A stretch of DNA of 64,000 nucleotides from positions 310,001 through 374,000 of the forward strand of contig NZ_FONQ01000001.1 of the NCBI RefSeq assembly GCF_900112975.1, written 5' to 3'. The notes beneath the pieces were generated by a model. It saw nothing but the letters and a program-made list of their open reading frames with translations. It was not told the origin of the DNA and searched no databases. The DNA comes from Flavobacterium xueshanense (GTDB lineage: Bacteria > Bacteroidota > Bacteroidia > Flavobacteriales > Flavobacteriaceae). Below, in pieces: positions 1 to 8,764 of the stretch; positions within the stretch are counted from its first letter, which is position 1, and each line of letters opens with the position of its first letter. Made by a program: the position numbers and the translations under genes.

Positions 1-669
1 CGTTGGGCAAAACAGCAAGGACTTTTACGTGCTTTAGGTCATGAAAGCGGGACAAAATCAGTGAAGGTAATCATAGAAGCCAGTGCTAAACTAGGTATCG
101 AATTCCTTACATTATACGCTTTCTCCACTGAAAATTGGAACAGACCAAAATTAGAAGTCGAAACTCTGATGAAGGTTCTCATCAACTCCTTGAAAAAGGA
201 ACTTACCACCTTACAAAAAAACAACATTAAGCTTAATGCTATTGGTAATTTGGAAAAATTACCAAAATCAGCACAAAAAGAACTTCTTGATGTAATTGAT
301 AAAACTAAAGATAACACACAAATGACTCTGACCTTGGCGTTAAGCTACGGATCCAGAGAGGAACTTGTCAGTGCAGTTAAAAACATTTGCAGTAAAGTTA
401 AAAATAATATAATTTCAATAGACACTATTGACGATTCCATTATTAATGAGCATCTTTACACGCAAAATTTACCTGACGTAGATTTACTAATACGAACAAG
501 TGGAGAACATAGGATAAGTAACTTTTTGTTGTGGCAAATAGCCTATGCAGAATTGTATTTTACTGACATATTGTGGCCAGACTTTAAAGAACAAGATTTA
601 TATGAGGCTATCATTAGTTATCAAAAAAGAGAACGTAGATTTGGAAAAACAAGTGAACAAATTAAATAA
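1..669 (+). CDS. uppS: Isoprenyl transferase (undecaprenyl diphosphate synthase), 5' partial
   Basis: Cis-prenyltransferase that condenses isopentenyl diphosphate units onto farnesyl diphosphate to make the C55 lipid carrier for peptidoglycan and other glycans. The reading frame is open from base 1, and the first codons already encode the conserved region after the DGNGR motif (RWAKQQG, GHESG), so about 20 N-terminal residues lie outside the window. Family blocks seen are LTLYAFSTENWNRP, LIRTSGEHRISNFLLWQIAYAELYF and the C-terminal ERRFG. It is the first visible gene of an envelope operon and its 3' end overlaps the start of bamA. Confidence 0.95.
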   Translation, partial: RWAKQQGLLRALGHESGTKSVKVIIEASAKLGIEFLTLYAFSTENWNRPKLEVETLMKVLINSLKKELTTLQKNNIKLNAIGNLEKLPKSAQKELLDVIDKTKDNTQMTLTLALSYGSREELVSAVKNICSKVKNNIISIDTIDDSIINEHLYTQNLPDVDLLIRTSGEHRISNFLLWQIAYAELYFTDILWPDFKEQDLYEAIISYQKRERRFGKTSEQIK

Positions 670-3331
670 TTTTTTAGTGTTAAATAAAAGCATAAAAATA
701 GTCCTTACCGTTTTGATTTTTGGAAGTTTTACACAAGTTAAAGCTCAAGAAAGAGTTCCTTTCGATCAGGGTAAAAAATACATTTTAGCCGATGTAGCCG
801 TAGTAGGAGATATCAGTTTCAATTCACAAACTGTAGTTACTTTTTCAGGTTTGCAAAAAGGACAGGAAATTACAATTCCAGGTGAGGAAATCAGCGCTGC
901 TATAAAAAAACTGGGAAAATTAGGTCTCTTTGATGAAATCTCTTTTTATGTCAATAAAATACAGAATGACAGTATATATCTTGATTTAAACATTATCGAA
1001 TTACCTAAATTAAATGAGGTGAAATTTGTTGGTGTTAAGAAAACAAAAACCGAAGGTTTGATTAAAGACAATTCCTTGAATAAAGGAAAAGTAGTTAATG
1101 AAAATTTGATTACTACTACCAAAAATTACATTGAAAACAAATACAAAAAAGATGGTTACTACAATACAAAAGTAAACATCAATACTGTAAAAGATACCGC
1201 TACAGTAAACCAAGTCAATATGCTTGTTACTATTGACAAAGGGGACAAAGTGAAAATTCAGAGTATTGACTTTGCAGGAAACACAAAAATATCGGATAAA
1301 ACGTTGCGTAAGGCGATGAAAGACACGAAACAAAAAAATCCAATTAGAATCTTAAAAGCCTCAAAATTCATAAAAGATAAATACAAAACTGATTTAGAAA
1401 AAGTAATTGCAACTTACAAGGAAAAAGGATACAGAGACGCGAGAATACTTTCGGATTCTGTAACTTATGATAAGAATAAAAATGCATTAAATATCAAAAT
1501 TAACGTCGAAGAAGGAAACAAATATTATTTTGGAGATGTTAAGTTTTTAGGCAATACCGTTTATCCCGATCAGTTTTTAAGCAGAATTTTAGGTGTTAAA
1601 AAAGGAGACACTTACAATGGTGTTCTTCTTGAAAAAAGAATTGCAGACAAGTCTAAACCAGATGCAGAAGACATCACGAATTTATACCAAAACAGCGGGT
1701 ATTTATTCTCGAATGTAAATGCCGTTGAGGTAAAAACTGCGAACGACACTATTGATTTTGAAATACGAATCACAGAAGGTCCAATTGCTTATTTCAACAA
1801 AATTACAGTTGTAGGAAATGACAAGACAAATGACCGTGTAATTTACCGTGAATTAAGAACAAAACCAGGAGAAAAATACAGCAAAGAAGAATTAGTAAGA
1901 ACGATTCGTGAGATTGGTCAATTAGGATTTTTTGATCCTGAAGCGATTGATCCCAAGTTCAAGAATGTAGATTCAGGAGCAGGAACTGTAGATATAGAAT
2001 ACAACCTTGCAGAGAAAGGTTCTAGCCAAATTGAACTTCAAGGAGGTTACGGCGGAGGTGGTTTCATTGGTACACTTGGACTCTCGTTCAATAACTTTTC
2101 AGCAAGAAATATGTTTAATAAAGATGCTTACAGACCATTACCTATGGGAGATGGTCAAAAGGTATCGTTACGTTTGCAAGCCAGTACGTTTTTTCAAACC
2201 TATAGTGTATCATTTTCAGAACCATGGTTTGGCGGTAAAAAACCAGTACAATTCAGTTCTTCAATATCCTACAGCAAACAGTTTTTAAATAATTTCATAA
2301 CACAGAGAGCGGACAGAACAAAAAGTTTTGACATATTAACGTTATCTGTTGGTTTGGCAAAAAGACTGACAGTACCAGATGATTACTTCGTTTTGTCACA
2401 GTCTGTAAGTTACCAACATTATGCTTTGAACAATTATAACACGGGGTTATTTACTTTTGGAAATGGAACTTCCAGAAACTTAGCGTACACCGTAGGTCTT
2501 ACAAGAAACAGCAAAGGATTAAATCCGATATTCCCAACATACGGTTCTGAATTTAGTGTTTCAGCAAAATTGACTCCTCCTTATTCTCTCTTTAATGGAG
2601 TAGATTATGCTACATTAGGAGACCAAGAAGAATACAAATTAAAAAACACTGTTGACAGACAAAATGTTCCAGATGCCAACGGAAACATTGTTAATATTGG
2701 AGATTATGTTGACACTAACGGAAACAAAGTAACTAACTTTAATTTAGCGGCAGCTGATGCGAGTAAAGTCGATCAAAAGAGATTTAATTGGTTGGAATAC
2801 TACAAAGTTAAATTCAAAGCAGACACGTATTCCAAAATTTATGGTAAATTGGTATTGAGAGTATTGGCCGAATTTGGTTTCCTTGGTGCATACAATCAAG
2901 AAAGAGGCGCTGTTCCATTTGAAAGATTCTATCTTGGTGGAGATGGATTGGCTAACTTCTCTATGGATGGTAGAGAGACAATCCAATTAAGAGGTTATCC
3001 TAACAACTCTTTGACACCCACAAATAACGTAGGAGATCAAATTGGCGCGACGGTTTTCAATAAATTCTCGATGGAATTGCGTTATCCAATAACCTTAAAA
3101 CAATCAGCCTCAATATACGCATTAGCCTTTATGGAAGCAGGTTCTTCCTTTAGTGATTTCAAAAGCTACAATCCATTTGCTTTAAGTCGTTCAGCTGGGG
3201 TTGGATTACGTGTATTTATGCCAGCATTTGGCTTATTGGGAATTGATTTCGGACATGGATTTGACGCATTACCAGGACAAGCAAAAGCTAATGGATGGGA
3301 AACCCATTTTATCATTGGGCAACAATTCTAA
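653..3331 (+). CDS. bamA: Outer membrane protein assembly factor BamA
   Basis: Central component of the BAM machine that folds beta-barrel proteins into the outer membrane. A signal peptide of about 31 residues ends at VKA before QERVPF. POTRA repeats fill roughly residues 35-440, and the 16-strand barrel starts near residue 450 (IELQGGYGGGG) and ends in a C-terminal aromatic (IIGQQF). The open frame continues upstream to 545 inside uppS, but that extension has no homologous look and would bury the signal peptide. The GTG at 653 gives a normal signal peptide and a 17-base overlap with uppS; a second GTG at 677 is the alternative. The gene is followed by two periplasmic chaperone genes of the same pathway. 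Confidence 0.93.
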   Translation: MNKLNNFLVLNKSIKIVLTVLIFGSFTQVKAQERVPFDQGKKYILADVAVVGDISFNSQTVVTFSGLQKGQEITIPGEEISAAIKKLGKLGLFDEISFYVNKIQNDSIYLDLNIIELPKLNEVKFVGVKKTKTEGLIKDNSLNKGKVVNENLITTTKNYIENKYKKDGYYNTKVNINTVKDTATVNQVNMLVTIDKGDKVKIQSIDFAGNTKISDKTLRKAMKDTKQKNPIRILKASKFIKDKYKTDLEKVIATYKEKGYRDARILSDSVTYDKNKNALNIKINVEEGNKYYFGDVKFLGNTVYPDQFLSRILGVKKGDTYNGVLLEKRIADKSKPDAEDITNLYQNSGYLFSNVNAVEVKTANDTIDFEIRITEGPIAYFNKITVVGNDKTNDRVIYRELRTKPGEKYSKEELVRTIREIGQLGFFDPEAIDPKFKNVDSGAGTVDIEYNLAEKGSSQIELQGGYGGGGFIGTLGLSFNNFSARNMFNKDAYRPLPMGDGQKVSLRLQASTFFQTYSVSFSEPWFGGKKPVQFSSSISYSKQFLNNFITQRADRTKSFDILTLSVGLAKRLTVPDDYFVLSQSVSYQHYALNNYNTGLFTFGNGTSRNLAYTVGLTRNSKGLNPIFPTYGSEFSVSAKLTPPYSLFNGVDYATLGDQEEYKLKNTVDRQNVPDANGNIVNIGDYVDTNGNKVTNFNLAAADASKVDQKRFNWLEYYKVKFKADTYSKIYGKLVLRVLAEFGFLGAYNQERGAVPFERFYLGGDGLANFSMDGRETIQLRGYPNNSLTPTNNVGDQIGATVFNKFSMELRYPITLKQSASIYALAFMEAGSSFSDFKSYNPFALSRSAGVGLRVFMPAFGLLGIDFGHGFDALPGQAKANGWETHFIIGQQF

Positions 3332-3367
3332 AAAAATTGGTTTACGATTTTCTAATATGGAACAGTT

Positions 3368-4378
3368 ATGAGAAAACAATTTTTATATATATTTTTAGTT
3401 TTACTTGTCACACAAACAATTGACGCACAAACCAGAGGAAATAAACTGGGCTACATTGATATGGAATACATTTTACAAAATGTACCCGATTACACTGAAG
3501 CAAAAGTTCAATTGGAGCAAAAAGCTCAAAAATGGAAATCGGAGATTGATTCTAAAAAAATTGAAATCAATAAATTAAAAGAAGCTTTAAAAGCAGAAAA
3601 AGCGTTGCTAACTAAGGAATTGATCGACGAAAGAGAAACCGAAATTAGTTTCCTTGAAAACGAAAATTTAGAATACCAACAAAAAAGATTTGGTGCCAAC
3701 GGAGATTTGATTATCCAAAAATCTGTTTTGGTCAAACCAATCCAAGATCAAGTTTTTACAGCGGTTCAGGATATTGCAGAACGATTAAAATATGATTTCA
3801 TATTTGATAAAGCTTCTGATTTGACAATGCTTTTCGCAGCAAAAAGATTTGACATCAGTGATCAGGTTTTACGAGTTTTAAATCGCACTGAAAAAAGAGA
3901 ACAGCTGACTAAAAAACAGCAAAAAGAAGCAGAGGCAAGAGAAAGCAAAGAAGATGCATTAGATACAAATCCAGCATTGGCTGAACGCCAAAAACTCTTG
4001 GATGATAAAAAGGTTGCCAGAGAAAAAGTTTTAGAAGACCGAAAATTGCTGCAAGAGCAAAAGAAAAAAGAATTTGACGATAAGAGAAAGCAAATTCTGG
4101 AAGACAGAGAAGCTAAAAAAAATGGCACGGTTTCTGCAAATGTTAAAAAAGAGGATACACCCACTAATTTAACTGGAAATAATGAGACTAAAGCAACTGC
4201 CGATGAGGCGAAACAAAAGCAAGCTGACGCGAGAGCAAAAGTATTAGAAGACCGTAAAAAAGTGTTCGAAGATCGCAAAAAGGTTTTAGAAGAAAAAAGA
4301 AAAAAAATACTCGAAGACCGAGAGGCTATTAAAAAAGCGAAAGAAGAAAAATTAAAAGAAAATACAAACAATAATTAA
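3368..4378 (+). CDS. OmpH/Skp-family periplasmic chaperone, long form with coiled-coil tail
   Basis: Skp-like holdase that escorts unfolded outer membrane proteins to BamA. It has a signal peptide (about 20 residues ending IDAQ), then the OmpH core starting KLGYIDMEYILQNVP with a long charged helix, closing near residue 175. Usual OmpH proteins have 160-190 residues; this one has 336. The extra C-terminal half is a highly charged Lys/Glu/Asp coiled coil in which a LEDRKK-like heptad recurs at least six times. It lies 36 bases after bamA and 21 bases before a second, normal-length paralogue, so it is very probably cotranscribed. The role of the tail is unknown. Confidence 0.88.
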   Translation: MRKQFLYIFLVLLVTQTIDAQTRGNKLGYIDMEYILQNVPDYTEAKVQLEQKAQKWKSEIDSKKIEINKLKEALKAEKALLTKELIDERETEISFLENENLEYQQKRFGANGDLIIQKSVLVKPIQDQVFTAVQDIAERLKYDFIFDKASDLTMLFAAKRFDISDQVLRVLNRTEKREQLTKKQQKEAEARESKEDALDTNPALAERQKLLDDKKVAREKVLEDRKLLQEQKKKEFDDKRKQILEDREAKKNGTVSANVKKEDTPTNLTGNNETKATADEAKQKQADARAKVLEDRKKVFEDRKKVLEEKRKKILEDREAIKKAKEEKLKENTNNN

Positions 4379-4399
4379 TTACTAAATATTTTAAAAACG

Positions 4400-4900
4400 A
4401 TGAAACAAATCAAAACTCTATTAATTGCTGCAATTTTAATGTTCGGAGCAAATCAAACAATGAATGCACAAGCAAAAACAGCTCATGTTGACGTAAGTGA
4501 AATTATGACAAAAATGCCAGCGATGTTAGATGCTCAAAAACAATTAGACAAATTGAGTACCACTTATGATGCTGATTACAAAAAGATGGTTGAAGAATAC
4601 CAAGCAAAATTAAAAAAATACGAAACCGAAGCTGCAACAGTTACTGAAGCTGTAAACGGCGATCGTTCTAAAGAAGTGCAGGATATGCAAAAAAGAATTG
4701 TTGACTTTAGAGATAATGCTCAAAAAGAATTACAACAAAAAGAATCTGATATCGTAAAACCATTAATGGAAAAAGTAAGAGCTTCTATCCAAAAAGTAGG
4801 TAAAGCAAAAGGATTCCAATATGTTCTTGATGGTTCTTCTCTTTTACTTGCTGATGGTCCAAACTTGACTATGGATGTAAAAAAAGATTTAGGTTTCTAA
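4400..4900 (+). CDS. OmpH/Skp-family periplasmic chaperone, standard length
   Basis: A 166-residue Skp-type chaperone. It has a signal peptide (cleavage near MNAQ-AKT), the N-terminal strand HVDVSEIMTKMP, a long helical hairpin (residues about 40-125) and the C-terminal small-domain motif GFQYVLDGSSLLLADG typical of OmpH. It closes the uppS-bamA-ompH-ompH operon and is followed by a rho-independent terminator. The product is expected to work as a trimer in the periplasm with BamA. Confidence 0.92.
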   Translation: MKQIKTLLIAAILMFGANQTMNAQAKTAHVDVSEIMTKMPAMLDAQKQLDKLSTTYDADYKKMVEEYQAKLKKYETEAATVTEAVNGDRSKEVQDMQKRIVDFRDNAQKELQQKESDIVKPLMEKVRASIQKVGKAKGFQYVLDGSSLLLADGPNLTMDVKKDLGF

Positions 4901-4923
4901 AAAAATCATGTATCGCATAAAAG

Positions 4924-4959
4924 CTGCTCAACCTAAAATAGGATTGAGCAGTTTTTTTT
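4924..4959 (+). terminator. Rho-independent terminator after the bamA/ompH operon
   Basis: Perfect 8-bp stem (CTGCTCAA at 4924-4931 with TTGAGCAG at 4944-4951), 12-base loop, directly followed by eight T residues. Confidence 0.9.
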
Positions 4960-4997
4960 GTTTAAAACAAATCATAGGAAATTTAAATCGTAGCGTG

Positions 4998-5005
4998 TAA
5001 CTTTG
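4998..5005 (+). promoter_or_regulatory. Bacteroidota -7 box for murI
   Basis: TAACTTTG matches TAnnTTTG exactly. It ends only 5 bases before the murI ATG, so the transcript would start at or within a few bases of the start codon (near-leaderless). No TTTG box is seen at the usual 19-21 base distance, which lowers confidence. Confidence 0.5.
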
Positions 5006-5010
5006 TTTTT

Positions 5011-5790
5011 ATGAATAGTAACAATCAACCTATAGGAATTTTTGACTCGGGAATTGGCGGAACTTCTATTTGGAAAGCGATCCATCAATTGCTGCCTAAC
5101 GAAAAAACCATATATCTCGCAGACAGTAAAAATGCACCTTATGGACAAAAAGCTAAAGAGGAGATTGTTGCATTAAGTATGAAAAACACTGAATTTCTGC
5201 TTAAAATGAATTGTAAGATAATTGTAGTAGCCTGCAATACAGCCACAACGAATGCAATTCAAGAATTAAGAGCTAAATATAACGTTCCTTTCATAGGAAT
5301 TGAGCCGGCCATAAAGCCGGCAGTGACACATTCGAAAACACAAATCATAGGAATCCTGGCAACACAAGGCACGCTGAACAGTGCTCTTTTTAATAAAAGT
5401 ACTGAGAAGTACCAAGACACCAAAATAATTGAACAGGTTGGTCATGGATTAGTACAGCTTATTGAAAATGGAGAAATCAATTCCCCAGAGATGACTCATT
5501 TACTGCACTCCTATCTCAATCCAATGATTGAAGCCAATATCGATTGTTTAGTTTTAGGCTGCAGTCACTATCCCTATCTTATTCCTCAAATAAAAAAAAT
5601 ACTTCCGGACCACATTCAAATTATTGATTCGGGCGAAGCGGTAGCGAAACAAACGCAAAATGTATTGCGTGACAAAGTAGGATTCTCCTCAACTCAGGAT
5701 AATCAGCCTATTTTTTATATTAATACAAATCCAAAAGTTTTGAGGGAAATTTTAGGAAATAAATTTACTGTTGAAGAAAAAAAATTCTAA
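5011..5790 (+). CDS. murI: Glutamate racemase
   Basis: Cytoplasmic, cofactor-independent racemase that makes D-glutamate for peptidoglycan. The two catalytic cysteines are in standard contexts: C75 in VVACNTATTNA and C184 in VLGCSHYPYL. The N-terminal GIFDSGIGGTSI loop is present. Length (259 residues) is normal. It follows the terminator of the bamA/ompH operon and appears to have its own promoter. It ends 11 bases from the convergent gamma-carbonic anhydrase gene, with no room for a classical terminator. Confidence 0.96.
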   Translation: MNSNNQPIGIFDSGIGGTSIWKAIHQLLPNEKTIYLADSKNAPYGQKAKEEIVALSMKNTEFLLKMNCKIIVVACNTATTNAIQELRAKYNVPFIGIEPAIKPAVTHSKTQIIGILATQGTLNSALFNKSTEKYQDTKIIEQVGHGLVQLIENGEINSPEMTHLLHSYLNPMIEANIDCLVLGCSHYPYLIPQIKKILPDHIQIIDSGEAVAKQTQNVLRDKVGFSSTQDNQPIFYINTNPKVLREILGNKFTVEEKKF

Positions 5791-5801
5791 AAAATTTGTT
5801 A

Positions 5802-6317
5802 TTATTCCTCTTTGAACCAACTGGAATACATGACATAATTATTAGAAATACGTTCGATTTCACCTGCAAAATCAGATTGGTCAATATCTTTCACCTTTCT
5901 GGCAGGAACTCCAGCCCAAATAGAACCGGAAGCAACAACTGTATTTTGAGTGATGACAGCACCAGCAGCCACAATCGAATTACTTTCGATGATACAATTG
6001 TCCATCACAATTGCTCCCATACCGATTAGCACATTATCGTGAACCGTACAACCATGTACAATTGCGTTGTGGCCAATAGAAACATTATTTCCTATAATAG
6101 TTGGGTGTTTTTTGTACGTACAATGAATAACTGCTCCATCTTGAATGTTTACTTTATCGCCGATTTTGATAAAATTGACATCACCACGAATTACAGCATT
6201 AAACCAAACACTACAATTTGCACCAAAGGTAACATCGCCAACAATAGTGGCATTTTCGGCTACATAACAGTCTTCTGGAATAGAAGGCGATTTGCCGTTA
6301 ACGGATTTTATTAGCAT
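5802..6317 (-). CDS. Gamma-class carbonic anhydrase-like hexapeptide-repeat protein
   Basis: Left-handed beta-helix protein of the gamma-carbonic anhydrase/PaaY family. Hexapeptide repeats run from about residue 12 to 135, followed by a C-terminal helix. The three metal-binding histidines of the family are in place: H65 (GAVIHCT), H83 and H88 (IGHNAIVHG), with the usual H-x4-H spacing. The family binds Zn or Fe and can hydrate CO2, but many members are only presumed enzymes. It is adjacent to and codirectional with a PorP/SprF gene 11 bases upstream, so the two may be cotranscribed. Confidence 0.9.
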   Translation of the reverse strand: MLIKSVNGKSPSIPEDCYVAENATIVGDVTFGANCSVWFNAVIRGDVNFIKIGDKVNIQDGAVIHCTYKKHPTIIGNNVSIGHNAIVHGCTVHDNVLIGMGAIVMDNCIIESNSIVAAGAVITQNTVVASGSIWAGVPARKVKDIDQSDFAGEIERISNNYVMYSSWFKEE

Positions 6318-6328
6318 GATAAAATGAA

Positions 6329-7327
6329 TTAATTAATTGCCGGACAATTGCAATCGTATTTTACTGGTTTACAAAACAAATCAACTCCTAAGGTAATTTG
6401 GTGATAGCCACCATTATCAAACTTTACAGCTCCAGACAATTGAGAATAGGTATAAGCAAACATAAACTTATCAAAATTTACACCTACAATTGGAGTAATG
6501 TATTGTAGTTTTTGTTTTGAAATCGTGTTGCCGTCAATATATTCAGCACCATCAAAACTTCTTCGATAGGACAGTCCGCCCCAAACTCTTCCAAAATTTA
6601 AATTTTTGTAGGCTTTCAAATTTACGTCAATCGCTTTTTCATTCGTTTTTTCAACCATTTGAAATAAAACAGAAGGCTCCCATAATATTTTGTCTCGATT
6701 TCCAAAAATATAACCGGCACTTAACAAATATTTCCGTAAATTATCACTTTCATATTCCGTGTAAATATCTCTTCTGGTCTCGATGACATTTTTCACGGTT
6801 GCATGCGCATAAAAATCCAGAAAATTATACGAAGCTCCAATATCTACATTAAAATAAGAATCCTTTTGCACCACAGTTCCATCAATAATTGGATCAAAAT
6901 CACCCGACTGCCTGAATTCTGTTTCGTCCAATTGGCTTTGAATTAAACCTGCACTCATACCAAAAGACAATTGATTTAAGTCGATTTCATCTCGCGAAAA
7001 CATTAGATGATAGGCATACGTAAATTTGATTCCTTTTTGAGAATGATATCCGTTTTTATCATTAAAAAGAATAACCCCAGCTCCGGCTTTTTCTCCTACT
7101 CTACCATTAAAACTAAGTGTTTGTAATTCCGGTGCATCTTCCTGATCAAACCACTGCTTGCGTCCTGTTAACCTAATTTTAGCACAGTTTGCGGCACCAG
7201 CCATGGAAGGATGTATCAGGTAATAATTATCCGATAGATAATCGGAATATACAGGAATTCCTTCTTGAGAAAAAGAATATTGAGATATAAATAATAAGAC
7301 GGCTAATATTCTAATTTTATGATACAT
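6329..7327 (-). CDS. PorP/SprF-family type IX secretion outer membrane protein
   Basis: Beta-barrel protein of the PorP/SprF family, which in Bacteroidota assists secretion or surface attachment of specific type IX secretion (T9SS) cargo. Features are a signal peptide (MYHKIRILAVLLFISQYSFSQ), the conserved N-terminal block YSDYLSDNYYLIHPSMAG, RLTGRKQWFDQEDAP soon after, repeated amphipathic strands, and an unusual Cys-containing C-terminus (CKPVKYDCNCPAIN). Members are often next to a giant adhesin such as SprB; no such partner is present here, so the client is unknown. It is probably cotranscribed with the gamma-carbonic anhydrase gene. Confidence 0.9.
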   Translation of the reverse strand: MYHKIRILAVLLFISQYSFSQEGIPVYSDYLSDNYYLIHPSMAGAANCAKIRLTGRKQWFDQEDAPELQTLSFNGRVGEKAGAGVILFNDKNGYHSQKGIKFTYAYHLMFSRDEIDLNQLSFGMSAGLIQSQLDETEFRQSGDFDPIIDGTVVQKDSYFNVDIGASYNFLDFYAHATVKNVIETRRDIYTEYESDNLRKYLLSAGYIFGNRDKILWEPSVLFQMVEKTNEKAIDVNLKAYKNLNFGRVWGGLSYRRSFDGAEYIDGNTISKQKLQYITPIVGVNFDKFMFAYTYSQLSGAVKFDNGGYHQITLGVDLFCKPVKYDCNCPAIN

Positions 7328-7471
7328 CGAAATACTTTTAGTAAAATGAATAATTCCAAATCAATATAAATTTTTGTACTAAAAAAGTGATTTACCTAAT
7401 TCGAAAATTAAACTAAAGTTAATTTATTCATTAAAAAACCAAATATAGTTATTCGTAGAAAATAACTTTAG

Positions 7472-7479
7472 TAAATTTG
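7472..7479 (+). promoter_or_regulatory. -7 box for the Nfu gene
   Basis: TAAATTTG matches TAnnTTTG. Its last base is the first base of the in-frame GTG that would otherwise be the longest start, so the GTG is upstream of the expected transcript start and the ATG at 7497 is preferred. Confidence 0.5.
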
Positions 7480-7496
7480 TGAAAATTTCAAAAGCC

Positions 7497-8396
7497 ATGA
7501 ACAAAGTTACTATAAAAGAAACACAAAACCCAACCATACTAAAGTTTGAATTTCAAGAATTTATAACTCAAAATGAAAGTTTTGAATTTAAAAACATTGA
7601 TGAAGCAAAAACATCTCCGTTGGCACAGCAATTGTTTTACCTGCCCTTTGTAAAAACGATTTATATATCTGGAAATTTTATCGCAATCGAAAAATACAAT
7701 ATTGTGGAATGGGAAGATGTTAAAGATGCTGTAGCAGAACAAATTGAAAAATTTGTAACTGATGGTGGGACAATAATCACTGTTGACGAAAATAAAACTA
7801 AAAAACAGCCCGTAACCGTTTATGGAGAATCCACTCCAAATCCTGCTGCTTTAAAATTTGTAGTAAGCAAAATGCTGACTAAAAATGCGATAGAATTCAA
7901 AAACATTGATCAAACTGCTGCTTCACCGTTAGCTAAAGAGCTTTTCAAATTTCCTTATGTAAAAGAAATTTTTATTGATGAAAATTATATTTCTGTAACC
8001 AAATATGAAATCAATGAGTGGCAGGAAATAACCTTAGAATTAAGAAGTTTCATCAAACAGTATATTGAAAACGGAGGAACTGTTTTAGACGAAAATTATG
8101 TCGCAACAGTAACCGCAGAAGAAACTTCGAAAGCAAAAGAATTTGACACTCTGGATGTGACATCGCAACAAATCATCAATATATTAGAGGAATATGTTAA
8201 ACCTGCCGTACAAGCCGACGGTGGAAATATAGCTTTTGATTCATACAATGAAAGTGACAAAACCGTAAAAGTCATCTTACAAGGTGCTTGCAGCGGTTGT
8301 CCCTCTTCTACTTTTACCTTAAAAAGCGGTATCGAAAACATGTTGAAAAGTATGTTGAATGATGAAAGTATCAAAGTTGAGGCTGTAAACGCGTAA
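7497..8396 (+). CDS. Nfu-type Fe-S cluster scaffold/carrier with duplicated N-terminal domain
   Basis: Iron-sulfur carrier protein. Residues about 1-95 and 100-190 are two copies of the Nfu N-terminal domain (compare NPTILKFEF with NPAALKFVV, and SPLAQQLFYLPFVK with SPLAKELFKFPYVK). Residues about 215-299 are the NifU C-terminal domain with the cluster-binding C265-x2-C268 (GACSGCPSST). Canonical Nfu has one N-domain; the duplication is a known arrangement in Flavobacteriia. It is a stand-alone gene with no isc or suf genes nearby and a weak terminator downstream. Confidence 0.92.
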   Translation: MNKVTIKETQNPTILKFEFQEFITQNESFEFKNIDEAKTSPLAQQLFYLPFVKTIYISGNFIAIEKYNIVEWEDVKDAVAEQIEKFVTDGGTIITVDENKTKKQPVTVYGESTPNPAALKFVVSKMLTKNAIEFKNIDQTAASPLAKELFKFPYVKEIFIDENYISVTKYEINEWQEITLELRSFIKQYIENGGTVLDENYVATVTAEETSKAKEFDTLDVTSQQIINILEEYVKPAVQADGGNIAFDSYNESDKTVKVILQGACSGCPSSTFTLKSGIENMLKSMLNDESIKVEAVNA

Positions 8397-8413
8397 ACAT
8401 AAAGTACTATCAC

Positions 8414-8445
8414 ATTGACAATCTTATTGTTAATATAAATTTTTT
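8414..8445 (+). terminator. Probable terminator after nfu
   Basis: Nine-base stem with one G-U pair (ATTGACAAT at 8414-8422, ATTGTTAAT at 8426-8434), 3-base loop, and a T run at 8440-8445. AT-rich, so only moderately convincing. Confidence 0.45.
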
Positions 8446-8509
8446 CCTTTTTAAATGTTCAATTTAAAAAAAATTGGTAAATTTATATTTCACTTAACAA
8501 ATAGAAATC

Positions 8510-8710
8510 ATGTCAATATTAAAAGTAATTGAAATACTTTCAAGCTCTGAAATAAGTTGGGAAGATGCAGCCCGAAAAGGTGTTGCTAAGGCGTCAAAAT
8601 CAGTAAAACACATCCGTTCTGTCTATGTTCATGAACAAAGCGCAACGGTAAGTGATGGTGGTATTACAGAATTTCGAGTGAACCTGAAATTGACGTTCGA
8701 ACTCGAATAA
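8510..8710 (+). CDS. Dodecin (flavin-binding dodecamer)
   Basis: Small (66-residue) beta-alpha-beta-beta protein that forms hollow dodecamers storing or buffering riboflavin/FMN. The flavin-stacking W17 (SEISWEDA) and the glutamine that contacts the isoalloxazine ring, Q43 (VHEQSATV), are both present. It is monocistronic: a terminator-like hairpin lies upstream and a strong terminator lies 20 bases downstream. A weak -7 box (TATATTTC) ends 18 bases before the ATG. Confidence 0.95.
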   Translation: MSILKVIEILSSSEISWEDAARKGVAKASKSVKHIRSVYVHEQSATVSDGGITEFRVNLKLTFELE

Positions 8711-8730
8711 AGAAATTATAAAACAAAATT

Positions 8731-8758
8731 AAAGCGTTTCATTTGAGACGCTTTTTTT
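8731..8758 (+). terminator. Rho-independent terminator after dodecin
   Basis: Stem AAAGCGTTTC (8731-8740) pairs with GAGACGCTTT (8745-8754) with one G-U pair and a 4-base loop. It continues into a T run. Confidence 0.9.
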
Positions 8759-8764
8759 ATTTTT

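Noticed and set aside
545..652. N-terminal extension of bamA inside uppS
   Set aside because: The extra 36 codons are antiphase uppS sequence, show no family similarity and would hide the signal peptide.
3862..4371. 169-codon minus-strand frame opposite the long ompH gene
   Set aside because: Ser/Phe-rich antisense shadow of Lys/Glu-rich coding sequence; no recognisable domain.
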